The translations under genes and the position numbers were made by a program. From Thermomicrobiales bacterium (GTDB lineage: Bacteria; Chloroflexota; Chloroflexia; Thermomicrobiales; UBA6265): 45,665 bases of DNA. The first letter of the stretch is position 1. Every line of letters begins with the position of its first letter. The notes beneath the pieces were generated by a model, which made no database searches, was not told where the DNA came from, and was given only the letters and a program-made list of their open reading frames with translations. The DNA lies in NCBI GenBank assembly GCA_023957115.1, contig JAMLHN010000033.1, positions 1 through 45,665 on the forward strand, read 5' to 3'. This document shows positions 33,839 to 42,685 of this stretch, in pieces.

Positions 33839-35914
33839 ATGCGCCGATTCCCTGTCATTGGCATATTGCTCGCGGCAATATTGCTCGTCAGCTCTAGCGG
33901 ATTGACCGCGCTGGCGCAATCACCGGTGGCCAGTCCGGTTGCCTCGCCTGTGGCAACGACGCCCGGGATCCAGGTTGCCGATATGGATCTCTCGGTGGAC
34001 CCGGCGCAGGATTTCTACCTGTTTGCCAATGGCAACTGGCTGGCTCGTACCGAGATCCCAGGCGCCTTTTCCTCCTATAGGGTCTTCGACGAGCTCTATG
34101 ACAAAACGGAAGCGCAGCAGCTTGCCCAACTGGAAGAGCTCATCCAGGGCAACACCCTGGAAGACGGATCCGATCCCTGGAAAGCGGTCGAGTTCTTCAA
34201 ACAGGGCGTCGACATGGACGTCCGCAACGACCAGGGGATCGCCCCGCTGCAACCGCAGCTCGATGTCATCGCCTCGGTCACCGATCTGGCCGGACTGCAT
34301 GCATTGATCGCGACACCGGAGTACCGCGGTCTGGTCGACTTCTTCAATGTCGCCCCGACCTCCGATCCGGCGGATAGCACGATGACCACTGCCTGGATGG
34401 CCGGTCCAGCGCTCGGCCTGCCCGATGTGACCTATTACACCGAAGACAGCGAAAGCAACCTGGCCGCTCGCGAAGCCTACAAAGCGACCGCTGCCCAGTT
34501 CCTCCAACTGCTCGGTATGTCCGAACCGGACGCAGCTGCCGCGGCAGAAGCGGTCTACGCCTTCGAGGCATCCCTCGCGGCAGACATGGTGACGGCAGTC
34601 GAAGCGCAAGACTTTTCGGTCATCTACAACCCGATGACCCTCGACGAGCTGCAGGCGTTCTATCCAGCACTCGATTGGCAGGCCTACATGACCAACGCCG
34701 GCGCTACCGTCGATGGCTCGTCGGTTGTCATCGTGAGCGAAAAGCGCCTCATGGAAAACCTCGCCACTATTCTGGAAGAGACCGATATCGCGACGATCCA
34801 GAACTACCTGACACTGCAGACGATGGTCAGCGCCGCTCCGTATCTGGATCAGCAGATGCGCGACATCTACTTCGGCTTCGTCCAGGCGCTGTATGGCGTC
34901 GAGGAGCAGCGCCGGGTCGACCAATACGTGCTGACCGCCGTCAACACCTATATGCCCGATGCGCTTGGGCAGATCTACGTCGCCGAGTACTTCTCGCCGG
35001 AAGCCAAGGCCGATATCGAGGCGCTGGTCGATAACCTGATTGCCGCCTTCCGGGTCCGGCTCGAGAACAATACGTGGATGACCGAGGAGACCAAGGCTGC
35101 CGCCATCGAGAAGCTCGACGCGATGCGGGTCAAGGTCGGGTATCCGGACGAATGGCAGACCTACGAGAACTATGTCATTGGCGATTCCTACTGGTCGACG
35201 ATCTTCGATTCGCTGGTTGCCCAGCGTCAGGCCGAGATGGGCGAGTACGGCCAACCGGTCGACATGGGCAAATGGTGGATGTCCGCCCAGACAGTAAACG
35301 CCGGCTACGCCCCCGCGAAGAACGACATCACCTTCCCCGCCGCCATCCTGCAGCCGCCGTTCTACGACGCGGACGCCGACCCAGCCTCGAATTACGGTGC
35401 GATCGGCTTTGTCATCGGACACGAGATCACGCACGGGTTCGACCTGAGCGGCTCGCAGTTCGACAAGGACGGCAACTATGTCGATTGGTGGACCGACGAG
35501 GATCGCGCCGCCTTCGACGCATTGAATGACCAAGCGGTCGCGCAATACAACGAGGTCGAGGTGCTGCCCGGTATCTTCGTCGATGGGCAGCGGACCGTCA
35601 CCGAGAATGTCGCCGACATGGGTGGATTGCAGGTGGCCTTCGATGCTCTCCAGCTCGCGCTACAGGAGAACGATCCAGGTGAGATCGACGGATTTACCCA
35701 GGCCCAACGCTTCTTCATTGCCGCTGCCCAGATCTGGCGCGAGAAGATTCGCGATGAGTCGCTGATCGCGCAGGTGCAATCCGACCCGCACGCCCCCGGT
35801 GTCGTCCGTGCAATCCTGCCCTCCGCGAACATGGATGCGTTCTACGACGCCTTTGACATTCCACCGGATAGTCCGGAGTTCATCGCTCCCGAAGACCGCC
35901 TGTTGATCTGGTAG
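33839..35914 (+). CDS. Secreted M13 family (neprilysin-like) zinc metallopeptidase, copy 1
   Basis: A 691-residue M13 peptidase. A signal peptide (to about residue 28, ALAQ) is followed by SPVASPVASPVATT and the M13 N-terminal signature MDLSVDPAQDFYLFANGNWL. The zinc motif HEITH is at H528-H532, with the third ligand in ENVAD (E589) and the preceding FPAAILQPPFYD of M13 enzymes. The full length and a normal C-terminus suggest an active enzyme acting outside the cell on short peptides. ATG 33839 follows GGAGGG. A paralogue of similar size follows 337 nt later; together they may supply peptides for importers. Confidence 0.92.
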   Translation: MRRFPVIGILLAAILLVSSSGLTALAQSPVASPVASPVATTPGIQVADMDLSVDPAQDFYLFANGNWLARTEIPGAFSSYRVFDELYDKTEAQQLAQLEELIQGNTLEDGSDPWKAVEFFKQGVDMDVRNDQGIAPLQPQLDVIASVTDLAGLHALIATPEYRGLVDFFNVAPTSDPADSTMTTAWMAGPALGLPDVTYYTEDSESNLAAREAYKATAAQFLQLLGMSEPDAAAAAEAVYAFEASLAADMVTAVEAQDFSVIYNPMTLDELQAFYPALDWQAYMTNAGATVDGSSVVIVSEKRLMENLATILEETDIATIQNYLTLQTMVSAAPYLDQQMRDIYFGFVQALYGVEEQRRVDQYVLTAVNTYMPDALGQIYVAEYFSPEAKADIEALVDNLIAAFRVRLENNTWMTEETKAAAIEKLDAMRVKVGYPDEWQTYENYVIGDSYWSTIFDSLVAQRQAEMGEYGQPVDMGKWWMSAQTVNAGYAPAKNDITFPAAILQPPFYDADADPASNYGAIGFVIGHEITHGFDLSGSQFDKDGNYVDWWTDEDRAAFDALNDQAVAQYNEVEVLPGIFVDGQRTVTENVADMGGLQVAFDALQLALQENDPGEIDGFTQAQRFFIAAAQIWREKIRDESLIAQVQSDPHAPGVVRAILPSANMDAFYDAFDIPPDSPEFIAPEDRLLIW

Positions 35915-35920
35915 AGCCGG

Positions 35921-36116
35921 TGTTGGAGTTGGGATTTAGGGAGCTAGAGTTGAACGAGGTCTGAGACTGGGACCTGAGAAGCTCTCCAGGTCCCGGGTCT
36001 CCTCTTTCCAAGACGTGTTTGAAACCGGCTGAAGGTCCAGCGTCCAATGCCCATGGTCCAGAGCAGGCGTCCCTGCCGTTTCCCACAAACCCTAACTCCA
36101 AAATCCCAGCTCCTCG
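35921..36116. repeat. Mosaic intergenic repeat with inverted heptamer ends
   Basis: TTGGAGTTGGGATTTAGGG (about 35922-35940) is followed by GAGCTAGAGTTG; a related stretch recurs inverted at 36089-36116 (AACCCTAACTCC, ATCCCAGCTCCTC). Between them lie GGACCTGAG/CTCTCCAGGTCC (a hairpin), a GACGTGTTTGAAAC stretch like the end of the element at 12423, and GGTCCAGCGTCC / ATGGTCCAGAGC. The modules match those at 23491-23718 in a different order. No gene is present in the 337-base gap. Confidence 0.6.
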
Positions 36117-36251
36117 CCTCTCCATCCCTGAAATCATTCTGAAGATTGGAACAAAGACGCGATAAGGTTCGTATGAAGAACTGGAAGCGGAGGCAGTCAT
36201 GCCTTTGGCCTATCGACGAAGCTACGAACCTACATGCATGACAGGAGTTCG

Positions 36252-38321
36252 ATGAACATGAGCGTCCCCCTGCGATTCAGATCGATCCTCGCGTCGATCG
36301 TCGTCGCGCTCATCCTGGTGGTCGCCAATCAGGGCGGCACGCTGGCGCAGGCGAACGTCTCCCCCATTCGTGGCGTGGAGCTCTCCGGTATGGACCTCTC
36401 CGTCCCACCCGGAGACGACTTCTATCGATATGCCAATGGAAGCTGGCTGGCGCAGACGCAGATCCCGGACGGTATGTCGTCCTATGGGACGTTCGAGCAG
36501 CTCCAGCTCCAGGTGCTCGGCCAGCAGCTCGACCTGATCGAGTCGATGGCCCAAAACGCGCCCTACGGCAGCGATGAATGGAAAGCCGGGCAGTTCTGGC
36601 TCCAGGGGATCGATACACAGACGCGCGACCAGCTCGGCGCAGCTCCGATCCTTCCCCAGATTCAGATGATCGACACAGCAACCGATCTGGCTTCGCTGCA
36701 TCGACTCTTCGCCAGCCCGCAGTTTGCCGGCATTCCCGACCTCTTCAACATCTCCGTTACCCCCGATCCGGATGACAGCAGCCAGGCAATCTACTACCTG
36801 GCCGGTCCCTATCTTGGACTCCCCGATGTCACCTGGTACGGCGGCGACACCCAGGACCATCTGAATGCGCAACAGGCCTATCGCGATACCGCCGCCCAGC
36901 TCTTTCAGCTGATCGGGTATACCCCGCAGCAAGCCCAGCTCGCCGCCGCGAATGCGTATGCCTTCGAAGCCACCCTGGCCGCGATCATGCTCTCCCCCAT
37001 CGATGCGCAGGACTACTCGGTAATCGACAATCCGACCCCGCTCGCGATCCTGCAACGGATCTATCCCCTGCTCGACTGGCAGGAGTACATTCGTGCCGCC
37101 GGGGGGCAAGCCGATGGCGCCACGATCGTGATCGACTCCGAAGTCGAGCTGATGCACAACCTGCAATCGATCGTGACCGGCACGCCGGTCGAGACGATCC
37201 GCGACTATCTGAAACTTCAGTTGCTCATCATTGCCAGCGACTATCTGAGCTCAGACTTCGAGCAGGCCATGACCGGATACTATGGCGCGCTCTACGGAGT
37301 CGAATCGACCGGCGATCCGGTCATCAATGCGCTCCATGCCGTCAACAGCTTCCTCCCCGACGCCGTCGGGCGAGCGTATGCCGGCGCCTACTTCTCCCCA
37401 GAAGCCAGGGCAGACGTGGAACAGCTCGTCGCCAATCTCAAGGAAGCCTTCGAGCTCCGGCTGGAGCACAATACCTGGATGAGCAGCGCCACCAAGCTCA
37501 AAGCCATCGAGAAGCTGCACGCCATGACCGTCAAGGTTGGATACCCCGACCAGTGGGAGAGTTACGCGGCCTTTTCCCTGAGCGATTCGTATTGGGAAAC
37601 TGCCTTCAATGCGATGGCGATGCAGGTCCATATGACCATGGCCAGCGCCGGTCAGCCGATCGACCCCGATCAATGGTCGATGTCACCGCAGACGGTCAAT
37701 GCCGCCTACAACCCAACCATGAACGATATCACCTTCCCGGCCGCCATCCTGCAGCCACCCTTCTTCGACCCCGGGGCCGACCTCGCCTCGAACTACGGCG
37801 CGATCGGCTATGTCATCGGGCACGAGATCACCCATGCCTTCGATCTGCAGGGAGCCCAGTTCGATCTGCATGGCAACTATGCCGATTGGTGGACTCCCGC
37901 CGATGAAGCCGCCTTCCTGGATCACAACAACCAGGTCGTGCAGCTCTATGGGGAATTCGAAGTGCTCCCCGGCATGTTCATCGATGGCCAACTGACCGTC
38001 ACCGAAAACGTCGCCGACCTGGGCGGTATGCAAGCCGCCTACGATGCGCTCCAGATCGCCCTGCACCACGAGGGCGATCCCGGCCCGATCGACGGGCTGA
38101 CCCAGAACCAGCGCTTCTTCATCGCAGCCGCCCAGGTCTGGCGTGAGAAACAGCTCGACAGCGCGATTCGCACCCAGATCCTGACCGACGAGCATTCCCC
38201 CGGTATCGCCCGCGCGGTGCTGCCGGCATTGAACATGGACGCCTTTTACGACGCTTTTCCCGAGGTCCAACCCGGCGACCCCGAATACATCGCCCCCGAA
38301 GACCGCATCGTGATTTGGTAG
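36252..38321 (+). CDS. Secreted M13 family zinc metallopeptidase, copy 2
   Basis: A 689-residue paralogue of the preceding gene. Signal peptide to about residue 33 (GGTLAQA), then MDLSVPPGDDFYRYANGSWL. HEITH is at H524-H528 and ENVAD at E585. The aligned segments (FPAAILQPPF, IGYVIGHEITHAFD, QTVNAAYNPTMNDIT, TQNQRFFIAAAQVWREK) correspond to those of copy 1, so the two arose by duplication and then diverged. ATG 36252 follows AGGAG; an ATG at 36234 would add six residues without a site. It lacks the SPVA linker of copy 1. Confidence 0.92.
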   Translation: MNMSVPLRFRSILASIVVALILVVANQGGTLAQANVSPIRGVELSGMDLSVPPGDDFYRYANGSWLAQTQIPDGMSSYGTFEQLQLQVLGQQLDLIESMAQNAPYGSDEWKAGQFWLQGIDTQTRDQLGAAPILPQIQMIDTATDLASLHRLFASPQFAGIPDLFNISVTPDPDDSSQAIYYLAGPYLGLPDVTWYGGDTQDHLNAQQAYRDTAAQLFQLIGYTPQQAQLAAANAYAFEATLAAIMLSPIDAQDYSVIDNPTPLAILQRIYPLLDWQEYIRAAGGQADGATIVIDSEVELMHNLQSIVTGTPVETIRDYLKLQLLIIASDYLSSDFEQAMTGYYGALYGVESTGDPVINALHAVNSFLPDAVGRAYAGAYFSPEARADVEQLVANLKEAFELRLEHNTWMSSATKLKAIEKLHAMTVKVGYPDQWESYAAFSLSDSYWETAFNAMAMQVHMTMASAGQPIDPDQWSMSPQTVNAAYNPTMNDITFPAAILQPPFFDPGADLASNYGAIGYVIGHEITHAFDLQGAQFDLHGNYADWWTPADEAAFLDHNNQVVQLYGEFEVLPGMFIDGQLTVTENVADLGGMQAAYDALQIALHHEGDPGPIDGLTQNQRFFIAAAQVWREKQLDSAIRTQILTDEHSPGIARAVLPALNMDAFYDAFPEVQPGDPEYIAPEDRIVIW

Positions 38322-38332
38322 CACGCGGTTAA

Positions 38333-38369
38333 CAGTCGGCGGTCAGTCAATCGTACTGACTGCCGACTG
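38333..38369. repeat. CAGTCGGC-type hairpin between convergent genes
   Basis: CAGTCGGCGGTCAGT (38333-38347) pairs with ACTGACTGCCGACTG (38355-38369) with one mismatch, around a 7-nt loop. It is built of GCAGTCA/GCGGTCA heptamers like the hairpin at 44455-44512. It sits between the convergent M13 and P-type ATPase genes and could end transcription from either side, but no T-run is present. Confidence 0.65.
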
Positions 38370-38403
38370 CCATTCGTCTCCAGCCTCAGGGCCCCGGACC
38401 CCT

Positions 38404-40905
38404 CTACTTGAACCCAACGAACCGGTTGAAGATCTTGTTCTGCCACGCGTAGCGGAGTCCGAGCGCCCACGCCACCACCGCGATCGCGATGATGGCGTAT
38501 TGCCACCATTCCAGAAGCCGCACGCTGAAGAGCTTCCGCGACCACGGATAGGAGAGAATGGCGATATAGAGAGGGATCATCAGGATCGCCACCGCGGTCG
38601 GGCGCCAGTCGCGATCGGTCTCTTCGATCACCGCCCACCACTCGTTCGGAGGCGCGGTGAACACCACCAGCACCAACCCGCACAGGATCATCACATAGGT
38701 CAACGCGTCTTTGGCCAGCGCTCCGGACACATCCGGATTGTTGACCTGCGCCGCCGATGCATGGCGCAACGTGTCCAGATCGACATCGCTCAAGAAATAG
38801 AAGATCAAATAGACGATCACCGACACCAGAAACATCAGGATCGTTGCCGGTAAGACGAACTTGAAAAGAGGCATCAAAATGCGGTCCGGCGCACGTCCGG
38901 CATGGGCAAAGATCGCCAGGGCAAAGGTCGGAATCCCCACGGTCAACAGCGTGAGCAACGTCATCGTCGCTGGAGAAAACGGGAAACCGCCCCGCACGAA
39001 CGTCACCGCGATGATGATCAGACTCACCGTGAAAACACGCACCAGAAAGAGATTGAGCACACTCTGCAAACCACGCCGGATCCGTTGCCCCTCGCGGAAC
39101 GCCGCCGGCACCGCCGCGAACGAATCCTTGAGCAGCACGATATCGGCCGCCGCCCGGGTTGCCTGCGCCCCGCTCTGCATAGCGATGCCGAGATTCGCTT
39201 TCTTGATCGAAAGCACATCGTTCACGCCATCGCCGGTCATCGCCACATAGTGCCCGTGCCGGCGCATCGATTCGACCAGTCGCTCTTTCTGATCGGGCGT
39301 GATCCGCCCGAAGATATCGCCCGCTTCCGCCGCCTGGTCGAACTCGATCTCGTTCATCCTGGCAAGATCCAATCCGGACACCAGCACCGCATCGGCCGGG
39401 AATCCCGCCTGTCGCGCCAATGCCGCCACCGTTTCCTGATTGTCGCCAGAGATCACCTTGAGCCGAACGCCCGCCCGGCGGAACCCCGCCAGCGTCTCGT
39501 GCAGATTCGGCCGGAGCTCGTCGGCAAAGGCGATCCAGGCCACCGGCCGGAGATCGAGCGGCGCGGCAGGGTCGCCGTCTGCATCGACCAGGGACGACGG
39601 CTCCGGGCTGGAGGCGAAGAGCAAGACCCGCCACCCCTGGGCGGCCCATCCCTCTGGTGGATCCAGATCACGCTCCTGCTCGATCAGGGCGCCCAGCATC
39701 TCCGGCGCACCCAGCGCGTAGACACCCCGCAACGCATCGGTATCGGCGGACAGCGCGCTCCATTTCCGCGCCGAGCTGAACGGAATGTGCCCCACCAGCG
39801 GTTGCGGCGTACCCGGAAGCGCCGCCACGATCGCATCGTTCGTCTTGTTGCTCACCGGCATGCTGGACGCGAAATGCGCCAGCATGGAACGCACATCGTC
39901 TTCGCTAAGATCGCCAATCGGCTGGATCTGCGACAGCACCAGCTTGTTGGCCGTCAGTGTGCCCGTCTTGTCCGCGCAGAAAACATCGACATTGCTGAGC
40001 GATTCGACCGCGTTGACCTGTTGCACCAGCGCATTTTGGCGAGCAAGCCGCAACGCGCCCATGGAATAGGTCACCGTGATCATCAGAAAAAGCCCGGACG
40101 GAACGATGCCGAGAATGACCGCGGCGCCAATCACCGTGTCCGTGAACGGATAGGCCCAGATGATCGAGCTCAGCAGCACCAACGCCAACAGGAAGATGGC
40201 GATGGCCAGCAACGCCCGGACGATGTAGTTCACATCCTGCTGCAATGGCGTCAACGACACGGTGAACCGTCGTGCACCGGCGGCAATGTTTCCGGCTACC
40301 GACTGCTCACTGGTTTTCTCGGCCCGATACCAGGCTTTGCCGGTCAGCACATAGGTTCCGGCATAAACCGTGTCGCCTTCCGCTTTATGGACACTATCGG
40401 TTTCGCCGGTCAGCAACGACTCGTCGACATCGATCTTGCCCGCGCCGGCCACCGTTCCATCGAGCAGAATCTGGTCGCCCGGTTCGACCACCAGGAGATC
40501 GCCGATCACCAGTTGCGCGGGGTCGACCTCGATCTCCTGTCCATCACGCACCACCCGCGCGGTCGGACGGTTGAGCAGCGCGATCCGGTCGAGCCGCCGT
40601 TTGGCAATCGACTCCTGCACCACGCCAATGGCCGCATTGATGACCGCCAACCCGGAAGACATCAACGCATCGCGTGGCTGGCCCAGCAAGATCAGAATGA
40701 AGCCAATTCCGAGAAGCGTCGTATTGATAAAGGTAAAGAGGTTGTCTTCGACAATCTGCCGGTAGGTTCGGCTCGTCTTGTTTTCGACGCGGTTCGCCAA
40801 TCCCTCTTGCCGGCGTGTTTCCACCTCCGCGCTGGAGAGTCCCATCGGGCGGCGTGCGACATCTGGAAGGAGCTCGGCCGGAAGCAACTGGGCAGCCTCG
40901 GTCAT
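38404..40905 (-). CDS. P-type cation-transporting ATPase, CtpE-like
   Basis: An 833-residue P-type ATPase. Conserved parts are all present: LTGET near residue 165 (actuator domain), DKTGTLT with the phosphorylated D312, and MTGDGVNDVLSIKKANLGIA in the hinge of the P domain. About ten membrane helices are seen, four of them C-terminal after the P domain. The membrane motif before DKTGTLT is PSGL (residues 269-272), where many relatives have PEGL. The lack of an N-terminal CxxC or His-rich domain argues against heavy-metal pumps; the closest type in mind is mycobacterial CtpE, linked to Ca2+. It is monocistronic and convergent with the M13 gene. Confidence 0.88.
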   Translation of the reverse strand: MTEAAQLLPAELLPDVARRPMGLSSAEVETRRQEGLANRVENKTSRTYRQIVEDNLFTFINTTLLGIGFILILLGQPRDALMSSGLAVINAAIGVVQESIAKRRLDRIALLNRPTARVVRDGQEIEVDPAQLVIGDLLVVEPGDQILLDGTVAGAGKIDVDESLLTGETDSVHKAEGDTVYAGTYVLTGKAWYRAEKTSEQSVAGNIAAGARRFTVSLTPLQQDVNYIVRALLAIAIFLLALVLLSSIIWAYPFTDTVIGAAVILGIVPSGLFLMITVTYSMGALRLARQNALVQQVNAVESLSNVDVFCADKTGTLTANKLVLSQIQPIGDLSEDDVRSMLAHFASSMPVSNKTNDAIVAALPGTPQPLVGHIPFSSARKWSALSADTDALRGVYALGAPEMLGALIEQERDLDPPEGWAAQGWRVLLFASSPEPSSLVDADGDPAAPLDLRPVAWIAFADELRPNLHETLAGFRRAGVRLKVISGDNQETVAALARQAGFPADAVLVSGLDLARMNEIEFDQAAEAGDIFGRITPDQKERLVESMRRHGHYVAMTGDGVNDVLSIKKANLGIAMQSGAQATRAAADIVLLKDSFAAVPAAFREGQRIRRGLQSVLNLFLVRVFTVSLIIIAVTFVRGGFPFSPATMTLLTLLTVGIPTFALAIFAHAGRAPDRILMPLFKFVLPATILMFLVSVIVYLIFYFLSDVDLDTLRHASAAQVNNPDVSGALAKDALTYVMILCGLVLVVFTAPPNEWWAVIEETDRDWRPTAVAILMIPLYIAILSYPWSRKLFSVRLLEWWQYAIIAIAVVAWALGLRYAWQNKIFNRFVGFK

Positions 40906-40969
40906 AGCTTCTCAGTGTATAGGTCCGCCGGGTGTTTGGGGAGGTATTGCCGTGCACGACATGTCCTGA

Positions 40970-41084
40970 TACGAAATCCGCGTGATTGCTTGGGGATACG
41001 AGGTATGGGGTAGCCGCCGGCCCTGTGCCGGCGGCTACAAGACACGGGGGGGAGACATCCTTGTGTATTTACCCGGATTCTGTA
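40970..41084. repeat. MITE-like element with GTAGCCGCCGGC hairpin, copy 2
   Basis: Outer ends TACGAAATCCGCGTGA (40970-40985) and TACCCGGATTCTGTA (near 41070-41084) are imperfect inverted repeats matching the element at 143-300. Inside, GTGATTGCTTGGGGAT is identical to that copy, and GTAGCCGCCGGC (41010-41021) pairs perfectly with 41027-41038. The hairpin loop is shorter (5 nt), so the copies differ by internal loss. The rest of the 407-base gap (40906-41312) holds the heptamer-like GAGTCCTGGGTCCAGAGTCC (about 41086-41105), the hairpin at 41125 and no gene. Confidence 0.75.
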
Positions 41085-41124
41085 TGAGTCCTGGGTCCAG
41101 AGTCCTGAGATGAACGAAGCAAAG

Positions 41125-41161
41125 CCCCCGTCCGCTCCCAACCCCGGGAGCGGACCGGGGG
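41125..41161. repeat. GC-rich 15-bp hairpin before the cupin gene
   Basis: CCCCCGTCCGCTCCC (41125-41139) pairs with GGGAGCGGACCGGGGG (41146-41161) with one bulge. On the minus strand it is followed by CTTTGCTTCG, a weak terminator tail, but no minus-strand gene ends here. It may belong to the repeat set rather than to a gene. Confidence 0.5.
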
Positions 41162-41312
41162 TTGGGGGATGGTGCGGGCGAAAACCTACCCCAAAACAAC
41201 CCGCACCCCAGTAACTCACAAACGCTCCCCGCTCCCCGGATAACTGGCGTAACCCACGATCTCGCGTGTATGGGCCAATCGACCTGGAGGCACAAAACGC
41301 TACACTCTCGCC

Positions 41313-41726
41313 ATGAACGAGCAGGAACCAAACCCACCCAATGACGAAGGCGGCGACGCTGCCTGCTGGGCGCATCTCTTCGAAGGGCTCCAGGGCGCCG
41401 ATCTGACCGCGGTCGCCGCGGCAACCGCGGTGCGCGGTCCCGCCTGGACCTTGACCGAGGCCGAGCTCAACGCCAATCTCCTGGTTTTCGATGCCGGTCA
41501 GGGGATCGACACGCATGTCAACCATTCGGTCGACGTGTTGGTTGTGGGGATCGCCGGGTCGGGATCCGTGACTGTCGACGGTGTGGGTTACCCGCTCTCC
41601 GCCGGTCGAACCCTTCTGGTGCCAAAAGGATGCGAGCGGTCGATCCTGGCCGCATCGGACCGGTTCGCCTATCTCACGGTCCACCGCGCCCGCGGCGGCC
41701 TCATCCCCACCGTCTCCCGCTCCTGA
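41313..41726 (+). CDS. Cupin-fold small protein
   Basis: A 137-residue protein with a single cupin barrel. HVNHSVDVLVVGIAGSGSVT then VDGVGYPLSAGRTLLVPKGC is the two-motif cupin pattern with a GSG turn and a strand-rich core. Of the usual metal-binding His/Glu set only H66 and H69 are evident, so metal binding is uncertain. The first 25 residues are a polar, probably flexible lead. No partner gene is beside it; possible roles are binding or detoxifying a small molecule. Confidence 0.7.
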   Translation: MNEQEPNPPNDEGGDAACWAHLFEGLQGADLTAVAAATAVRGPAWTLTEAELNANLLVFDAGQGIDTHVNHSVDVLVVGIAGSGSVTVDGVGYPLSAGRTLLVPKGCERSILAASDRFAYLTVHRARGGLIPTVSRS

Positions 41727-41761
41727 CCACGACCTCCTGTATTGGCGTTCCGTGTGAGCCT

Positions 41762-41779
41762 CAGGACACTGAGGTCCTG
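41762..41779. repeat. Short hairpin between convergent cupin and DUF6766 genes
   Basis: CAGGAC-ACTGAG-GTCCTG is a perfect 6-bp stem in the 116-nt gap between two convergent genes. It is made of the same CAGGAC words as the mosaic repeats at 23491 and 35921. No T-run is present. Confidence 0.4.
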
Positions 41780-41842
41780 CACTCCGCCGGTTCGCGCGCA
41801 GTCCCACGCGGCAGCTTCTCCGGCCCCGGCCTCCGGACCCAG

Positions 41843-42496
41843 TCACGCTCCCGTGCTCGAATGTGGCGCGGCGACCGGTTTCGATTCCGGTGAGCCCCGC
41901 TGGCGCAGGAAGATCGACAGCACGACCAGCGATCCGACCGCCAGGAACTCGCTCTGCCAGTTCTGGAACGATTCGAACCAGAACTGCGCGGTCTGCAGGT
42001 ATTGCCATGTCGAGTAAGCATGACCGCCCTGGGCCACCTGCTCCTCGGAGTAGACCCTGGCTCCACCCCACGCATGCAGAAGAAAACTGACCGCGAAGAT
42101 GCCGAACAAGGCAATGGGAAGCGAGTTTTCGTAGATCTTCAGCACCCATCCCCCCGTGCGCACCGGCCATGGAGAATCGGCCGTCACCGGCTCGGCGTCC
42201 TGCTCGTTCTTGGACGCATCCGGATCGCGCGATTCCGCGGATCCTCGCTGGATCAGAAACGCCGTCAGCAAGACATACGCCCCCATTTGCAAGAACTCGC
42301 TCTCCCAATTCTCGAACGTGGCTTCCGCAAAATGGCCGGACCGGAGATAGCCCGCAAAGGCGATCTCCGGTTCGCCGAGCTCGGTGCGCTCGGCGTTGTA
42401 GACCCGAAAACCGGTGAGCGCCTGAGCGGACAGCATGAGCAAAAACAGCCCCAAGGTCACCAGCGTAAGACCTTGATCGCGGAGCAAGCGGCGCAT
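41843..42496 (-). CDS. DUF6766 family membrane protein
   Basis: A 217-residue membrane protein. It has a first helix LTLVTLGLFLLMLSAQALTG, then YLRSGHFAEATFENWESEFL and AYVLLTAFLIQRGSAESRDP. After a linker the pattern repeats: YENSLPIALFGIFAVSFLLH, YLQTAQFWFESFQNWQSEFL and GSLVVLSIFLRQRGSPESKP. The internal duplication of the F-x-NWxSEFL block is characteristic of this family of unknown function. ATG 42496 follows GAGGA. It is convergent with the cupin gene and divergent from the cold-shock gene. Confidence 0.8.
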   Translation of the reverse strand: MRRLLRDQGLTLVTLGLFLLMLSAQALTGFRVYNAERTELGEPEIAFAGYLRSGHFAEATFENWESEFLQMGAYVLLTAFLIQRGSAESRDPDASKNEQDAEPVTADSPWPVRTGGWVLKIYENSLPIALFGIFAVSFLLHAWGGARVYSEEQVAQGGHAYSTWQYLQTAQFWFESFQNWQSEFLAVGSLVVLSIFLRQRGSPESKPVAAPHSSTGA

Positions 42497-42591
42497 GGAT
42501 TCGAGATCCTCGAAAGAGTCCGATGACGATGTGATGCAAGCGTACCGAGCGGGACCCCGCATACGAGATTTCGAACAGGGCGCGACGCACC

Positions 42592-42650
42592 TTGACACCA
42601 ATGGAGTGCACATGAGACGATGTCTCATTATATTGAGACTCCATCTCAAT
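42592..42650. promoter_or_regulatory. Promoter-like -35 and two palindromic operators before the cold-shock gene
   Basis: TTGACA (42592-42597) is followed 18 nt later by GACGAT, a weak -10. ATGAGAC-GAT-GTCTCAT (42612-42628) is a perfect 17-bp palindrome overlapping that -10. ATTGAGA-CTCCA-TCTCAAT (42632-42650) is a second perfect dyad. Their centres are 21 bp apart, two DNA turns, and both share a TGAGA half-site. A repressor binding as two dimers on one face of the DNA is likely. The two dyads lie 36-74 nt before the cold-shock start codon; in the RNA they could also fold as small hairpins. Confidence 0.6.
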
Positions 42651-42685
42651 ACCGTTCGTTGGATCCCCGTTCGCAGGCGAGAGAC

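Noticed and set aside
33920..35545. Long minus-strand open frame (541 codons)
   Set aside because: Antisense to the first M13 peptidase, whose motifs are complete; no protein-family features.
38246..39649. Minus-strand open frame (467 codons) beside the ATPase frame
   Set aside because: Same strand but another frame of the ATPase gene; Gly/Arg-rich with no motif.
38902..41013. Long plus-strand open frame (703 codons)
   Set aside because: It is antisense to the P-type ATPase gene, His/Arg-rich, without domains; typical GC-rich shadow frame.
41035..41424. Minus-strand frame through the hairpin before the cupin gene
   Set aside because: Covers repeats and the antisense of the cupin start; no coding features.
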